Below are positions 61,261-64,000 of a stretch of DNA of 64,000 nt, one piece after another. Under the pieces are notes generated by a model. That model ran no database searches. It had not been told where the DNA came from and was given only the letters and a program-made list of their open reading frames with translations. The first letter of the stretch is position 1; each line of letters begins with the position of its first letter. Position numbers and translations under genes: made by a program. The DNA lies in contig NZ_CP108381.1 in NCBI RefSeq assembly GCF_035956715.1, positions 5,674,001-5,738,000 on the forward strand, read 5' to 3'. This stretch comes from Nocardia sp. NBC_01329 (lineage in GTDB: Bacteria > Actinomycetota > Actinomycetes > Mycobacteriales > Mycobacteriaceae).

Positions 61261-61293
61261 TGCATGTACATGCAATTAATGTATGTGCATGCA
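61261..61293. promoter_or_regulatory. Paired MarR-type operators
   Basis: TGCATGTACATGCA (61261-61274) is a perfect 14-bp palindrome. TGTATGTGCATGCA (61280-61293) is a second copy with one mismatched pair, and a half-site TGCATGTAC occurs at 61305-61313. They fill the region between the ridA and marR starts. Confidence 0.65.
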
Positions 61294-61341
61294 GATAATG
61301 GCACTGCATGTACTCTGATGTCAACACGGGAAGGCGGGATC

Positions 61342-61749
61342 ATGGACGCGATGATCTGGGATCAGGTCGTGACAGTGCACGGCATGGTGACCCAGCGGCT
61401 GGCCAAGGAGATGCAGCGGCGACACAGTATCGGGTTGTCGGAGTATCAGGCCCTCTGCCGGCTCGCGCGCGCCGACGACGGCGAGCTGCGTATGCAGGAG
61501 TTGGCCGAACTGATCGGCCTCAACCAGAGCTCGGTCAGCCGTCTGGCCGCCCGGCTGGAATCGGCAGGGCTCACCCATCGCGACCTGTGCCCCAAGGATC
61601 GCAGGGGTGTGTACACCGTGATAACCGAGGAGGGACGCGCCCTGCAGGAGAAGGCCGAACCGACTTACCAGGAGGCCTTGGCCAAGGCCCTGGACGAGGC
61701 GTCCGCGGATGCCCGGGTAAGCGAATTCGTCGCCCGGCTCCGCGCCTGA
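61342..61749 (+). CDS. MarR family transcriptional regulator
   Basis: Product of 135 residues. The winged helix-turn-helix is at about residues 50-95 (MQELAELIGLNQSSVSRLAA, then GLTHRDLCPKDRRGVYTVIT as the wing). It is divergent from the ridA/ene-reductase operon and separated from it by two palindromes, so it probably represses both units and responds to a reactive ligand, possibly a substrate of the ene-reductase. Confidence 0.9.
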   Translation: MDAMIWDQVVTVHGMVTQRLAKEMQRRHSIGLSEYQALCRLARADDGELRMQELAELIGLNQSSVSRLAARLESAGLTHRDLCPKDRRGVYTVITEEGRALQEKAEPTYQEALAKALDEASADARVSEFVARLRA

Positions 61750-61815
61750 TCGGAGATCGTGTGCCCGCCCGAACACCGCGTTTGGGTCTCTCGGGTAACG
61801 GGTAGACAACGATAT

Positions 61816-62013
61816 GTGGACCCAGGGATCAAAAATTCACATCCCCGGCTCCGCAAGTTCGGGCCCGGCGACGGCGTCGAATGGTTGATCGTCGGCCTGC
61901 TCTTTGCGGCATCCGCGGTGGGCGTGTTCGTACTTACCGGCTCGGTGCTCTCGGCGTTGTTCGTCGGGGTGCTTGTGGGGCTGGTCGCGACCGGTGTGGT
62001 CGCGATGCTGTGA
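61816..62013 (+). CDS. Small two-helix membrane protein
   Basis: From the GTG at 61816 the product has 65 residues; an upstream GTG at 61759 would give 84. A polar head (DPGIKNSHPRLRKFGPGDGV) precedes two hydrophobic helices (WLIVGLLFAASAVGVFVL and LFVGVLVGLVATGVVAML). Not recognised. Convergent with sdhB, stops 21 bp apart. Confidence 0.55.
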   Translation: MDPGIKNSHPRLRKFGPGDGVEWLIVGLLFAASAVGVFVLTGSVLSALFVGVLVGLVATGVVAML

Positions 62014-62034
62014 TGCTGGACGGTTCGTTACCGA

Positions 62035-62781
62035 TCAGCGTCGGAAGAGCTTGTTGCCGAGCCAGACGATCGGATCGTATTTCCGGTCGGCGACGCGCTC
62101 TTTCATCGGTATCAACGCGTTATCGGTGATCTTGATATTTTCCGGGCACACCTCGGTGCAGCATTTGGTGATGTTGCAGTAACCGAGGCCGTGCTCTTCC
62201 TGGGCGGCATCCCGGCGATCGGCCACATCCAGCGGATGCATCTCCAACTCCGCGATCCGCATCAGATACCGCGGCCCGGCGAATGATTCTTTGTTCTCGT
62301 CGTGATCGCGCACCACATGACATGTGTTCTGGCACAAGAAGCATTCGATGCATTTGCGGAATTCCTGCGAGCGCTGCACGTCCACCTGCTGCATGCGGTA
62401 CTCACCGGGTTGCAGATCCGGCGGCGGGGTGAACGACGGTATCTCCCGCGCCTTTCGATAGTTGTAGGAGACATCGGTTACCAGATCGCGAATCACCGGA
62501 AATGTTCGCAGGGGCGTCACGGTAACGACATCTTCCGGGGTGAACGTGGACATACGGGTCATGCAGAGCAGTCGTGGCATTCCGTTCACCTCGGCCGAGC
62601 ACGAACCACATTTGCCCGCTTTGCAGTTCCACCGGACCGCCAGATCGGATGCCTGGGTCGCCTGCAGGCGGTGAATGATATCCAGTACCACTTCGCCCTC
62701 GTTCACCGCGACCGTGAAGTCCTGTAGTTCCCCGCCTTCGGTATCGCCGCGCCATACCCGGAACTGGGCGTCGTAACTCAT
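62035..62781 (-). CDS. sdhB: Succinate dehydrogenase/fumarate reductase iron-sulfur subunit
   Basis: Electron-transfer subunit of complex II, 248 residues. The 2Fe-2S ligands are in WNCKAGKCGSCSAE with a later LLCMTR. The 4Fe-4S/3Fe-4S ligands are in CIECFLCQNTC and KCCTEVCPENI. It matches the mycobacterial Sdh1 type (Rv0247c) in layout, following sdhA by 4 bp on the same strand. Confidence 0.93.
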   Translation of the reverse strand: MSYDAQFRVWRGDTEGGELQDFTVAVNEGEVVLDIIHRLQATQASDLAVRWNCKAGKCGSCSAEVNGMPRLLCMTRMSTFTPEDVVTVTPLRTFPVIRDLVTDVSYNYRKAREIPSFTPPPDLQPGEYRMQQVDVQRSQEFRKCIECFLCQNTCHVVRDHDENKESFAGPRYLMRIAELEMHPLDVADRRDAAQEEHGLGYCNITKCCTEVCPENIKITDNALIPMKERVADRKYDPIVWLGNKLFRR

Positions 62782-62785
62782 CCGC

Positions 62786-64000
62786 TCACGCCTCCTTGCT
62801 GTCCGAAACGCGGTCCGCGGGCGTCGACCCTGCCACGGTGCCGCTCGTCGCGGTCGGGTGACCTGCGATCTCTGCTGGGGTGTAGTACTTCTCCAACTCG
62901 CCGAAGTCGAAAAGGGCGAGCAGTTCGCCGCGCATCGGTCGCTGCTCCTGCACGGTCACCGAGATATCGGGGATATTCGCGACCCCCTCCTCGCCGGTGG
63001 CGCAGACCAGGAGCTTGTTGCGCCACTGCGGGTCCATTCCCGGGTGATCGTCGCGCGTATGCCCGCCGCGGCTCTCGGTACGCAGCAGCGCGGCCTGTGC
63101 CACACATTGGCTGACCAGCAGCATGTTCCGCATATCCAGGGCCAGATGCCAGCCCGGATTGAACTGCCGATGCCCCTCGATGGTGACATGCTCGAACCGT
63201 GCGCGCAGCGCCTCGAGCCGGCTGATCGCCTCGCCCACCTCGTGCTCTTTGCGGATGATGCCCACCAGATCGTTCATGGTCTGCTGTAGATCGGTGTGCA
63301 GGGTGTACGGATTCTCGCCCGAGCCGCCCTCCGGGGGATCGAACGGGGCGAGAGCCGATCGGGCCGCCGTCGCGATATCGGTTTCGGCGATCCCCGGACG
63401 CTCGGTGAGCTTTTCGACATACTCCGCCGCGCCGAGCCCGGCCCGCCGCCCGAAGACCAGCAGATCCGACAGCGAGTTACCGCCGAGCCGGTTGGACCCG
63501 TGCATACCGCCCGAGCATTCGCCCGCGGCGAAAAGGCCCGGAACATGCGCCGCGCCGGTATCGGGATCGACCTCGATACCACCCATCACGTAATGACAGG
63601 TCGGGCCGACCTCCATCGGCTCCTTGGTGATATCCACATCGGCCAGTTCCTTGAACTGATGGTGCATGGAGGGGAGCCGCCGGATGATCTCCTCGGGAGT
63701 GAGCCGCGAGGCGATATCCAGGTAGACGCCACCGTGTTCGGTACCGCGGCCCGCTTTGACCTCTTCGTTGATCGCCCGGGCCACTTCGTCACGAGGCAGT
63801 AGATCGGGCGTGCGCCGCGCCGAGTCGTTGTCGCGCAGCCACTGATCGGCCTCTTCCTCGCTCTCGGCGTACTGCCCTTTGAAGACGGCGGGTATGTAGT
63901 CGAACATGAAGCGTTTGTCGTCGGTGTTCTTCAGCACCCCACCGTCGCCTCGGACACCCTCGGTGACGAGGATCCCCTTCACGCTCGGCGGCCACACCAT
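62786..64000 (-). CDS. sdhA: Succinate dehydrogenase flavoprotein subunit, 5' end cut by window edge
   Basis: The C-terminal 404 residues of the FAD subunit of complex II. The active-site region GVYLDIASRLTPEEIIRRLP and the MGGIEVDPDTGA, GLFAAGECSGGMHGSNRLGG and LLVSQCVAQAALLRTESRGG motifs identify it. The first Met seen at the edge is internal (a family protein continues upstream), so the gene starts outside the window. Rv0248c-like. Confidence 0.93.
   Translation of the reverse strand: MVWPPSVKGILVTEGVRGDGGVLKNTDDKRFMFDYIPAVFKGQYAESEEEADQWLRDNDSARRTPDLLPRDEVARAINEEVKAGRGTEHGGVYLDIASRLTPEEIIRRLPSMHHQFKELADVDITKEPMEVGPTCHYVMGGIEVDPDTGAAHVPGLFAAGECSGGMHGSNRLGGNSLSDLLVFGRRAGLGAAEYVEKLTERPGIAETDIATAARSALAPFDPPEGGSGENPYTLHTDLQQTMNDLVGIIRKEHEVGEAISRLEALRARFEHVTIEGHRQFNPGWHLALDMRNMLLVSQCVAQAALLRTESRGGHTRDDHPGMDPQWRNKLLVCATGEEGVANIPDISVTVQEQRPMRGELLALFDFGELEKYYTPAEIAGHPTATSGTVAGSTPADRVSDSKEA

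Noticed and set aside
1..64000. tRNA, rRNA, CRISPR array or intact insertion sequence
   Set aside because: No cloverleaf, rRNA-like stretch, regularly spaced direct repeats or complete transposase was recognised by eye; a covariance-model scan could still find a missed RNA.

Overview
The window looks like a chromosomal segment of a high-GC actinomycete of the order Mycobacteriales, most likely Nocardia or a close relative. The block murJ - DUF6049 gene - mutT4 - pcnA has the same order as M. tuberculosis Rv3910 to Rv3907c. The window also holds a complete mce lipid-import operon, a sigK/rskA pair with a fasciclin lipoprotein, a Zmp1-type metallopeptidase, an L,D-transpeptidase and the Sdh1-type succinate dehydrogenase genes. 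All identifications rest on reading the sequence and on remembered family features; no search was run.

Layout. 1-9.4 kb: cell-envelope and RNA-processing genes (murJ cut by the left edge, DUF6049, mutT4, then pcnA divergently), with a repeat-rich intergenic block at 6776-7055. 9.4-15.5 kb: a DUF4185 exported protein, the pxpCBA 5-oxoprolinase operon, an MFS transporter and a Nudix hydrolase. 15.7-22.6 kb: pirin, a DUF4190 protein, Zmp1, two tandem copies of a foldable repeat, an L,D-transpeptidase, an LppU-like lipoprotein and a secreted S1 protease. 23.1-33.3 kb: yrbEA-yrbEB-mceABCDEF plus two mce-associated genes, with a CRP-type site in the upstream region and a 14-bp terminator at the end.

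33.3-37.0 kb is the accessory part. It has a frameshifted, truncated gene against the mce terminator, an unknown gene coupled to the remnant of a tyrosine recombinase, an XRE regulator, a divergent resolvase-like small protein coupled to a 26-residue membrane peptide, and a 330-bp non-coding block packed with palindromes. 37.0-43.4 kb returns to housekeeping and metabolic genes (RNase H, SRPBCC, TIGR03084-type, DUF445-type, cyclase plus ThDP enzyme).

43.4-50.1 kb is rich in readable regulation. lon has a SigR/SigH-type promoter overlapping a HAIR (HspR) operator. The fasciclin gene, sigK-rskA and a membrane molybdopterin oxidoreductase each have a CCATCC-N15-CCGAAT-like promoter at identical spacing, which suggests a compact SigK regulon. 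50-64 kb carries an ABC transporter, a DinB2-type polymerase with glutamine at the steric-gate position, an FAD/Fe-S oxidoreductase, a well-supported 34-residue small ORF, an AlkA-like glycosylase, an orphan DUF397 gene, a short-chain dehydrogenase, a MarR-controlled ene-reductase/RidA pair, and sdhB-sdhA, with sdhA cut by the right edge. No tRNA, rRNA, CRISPR array or intact insertion sequence was seen.
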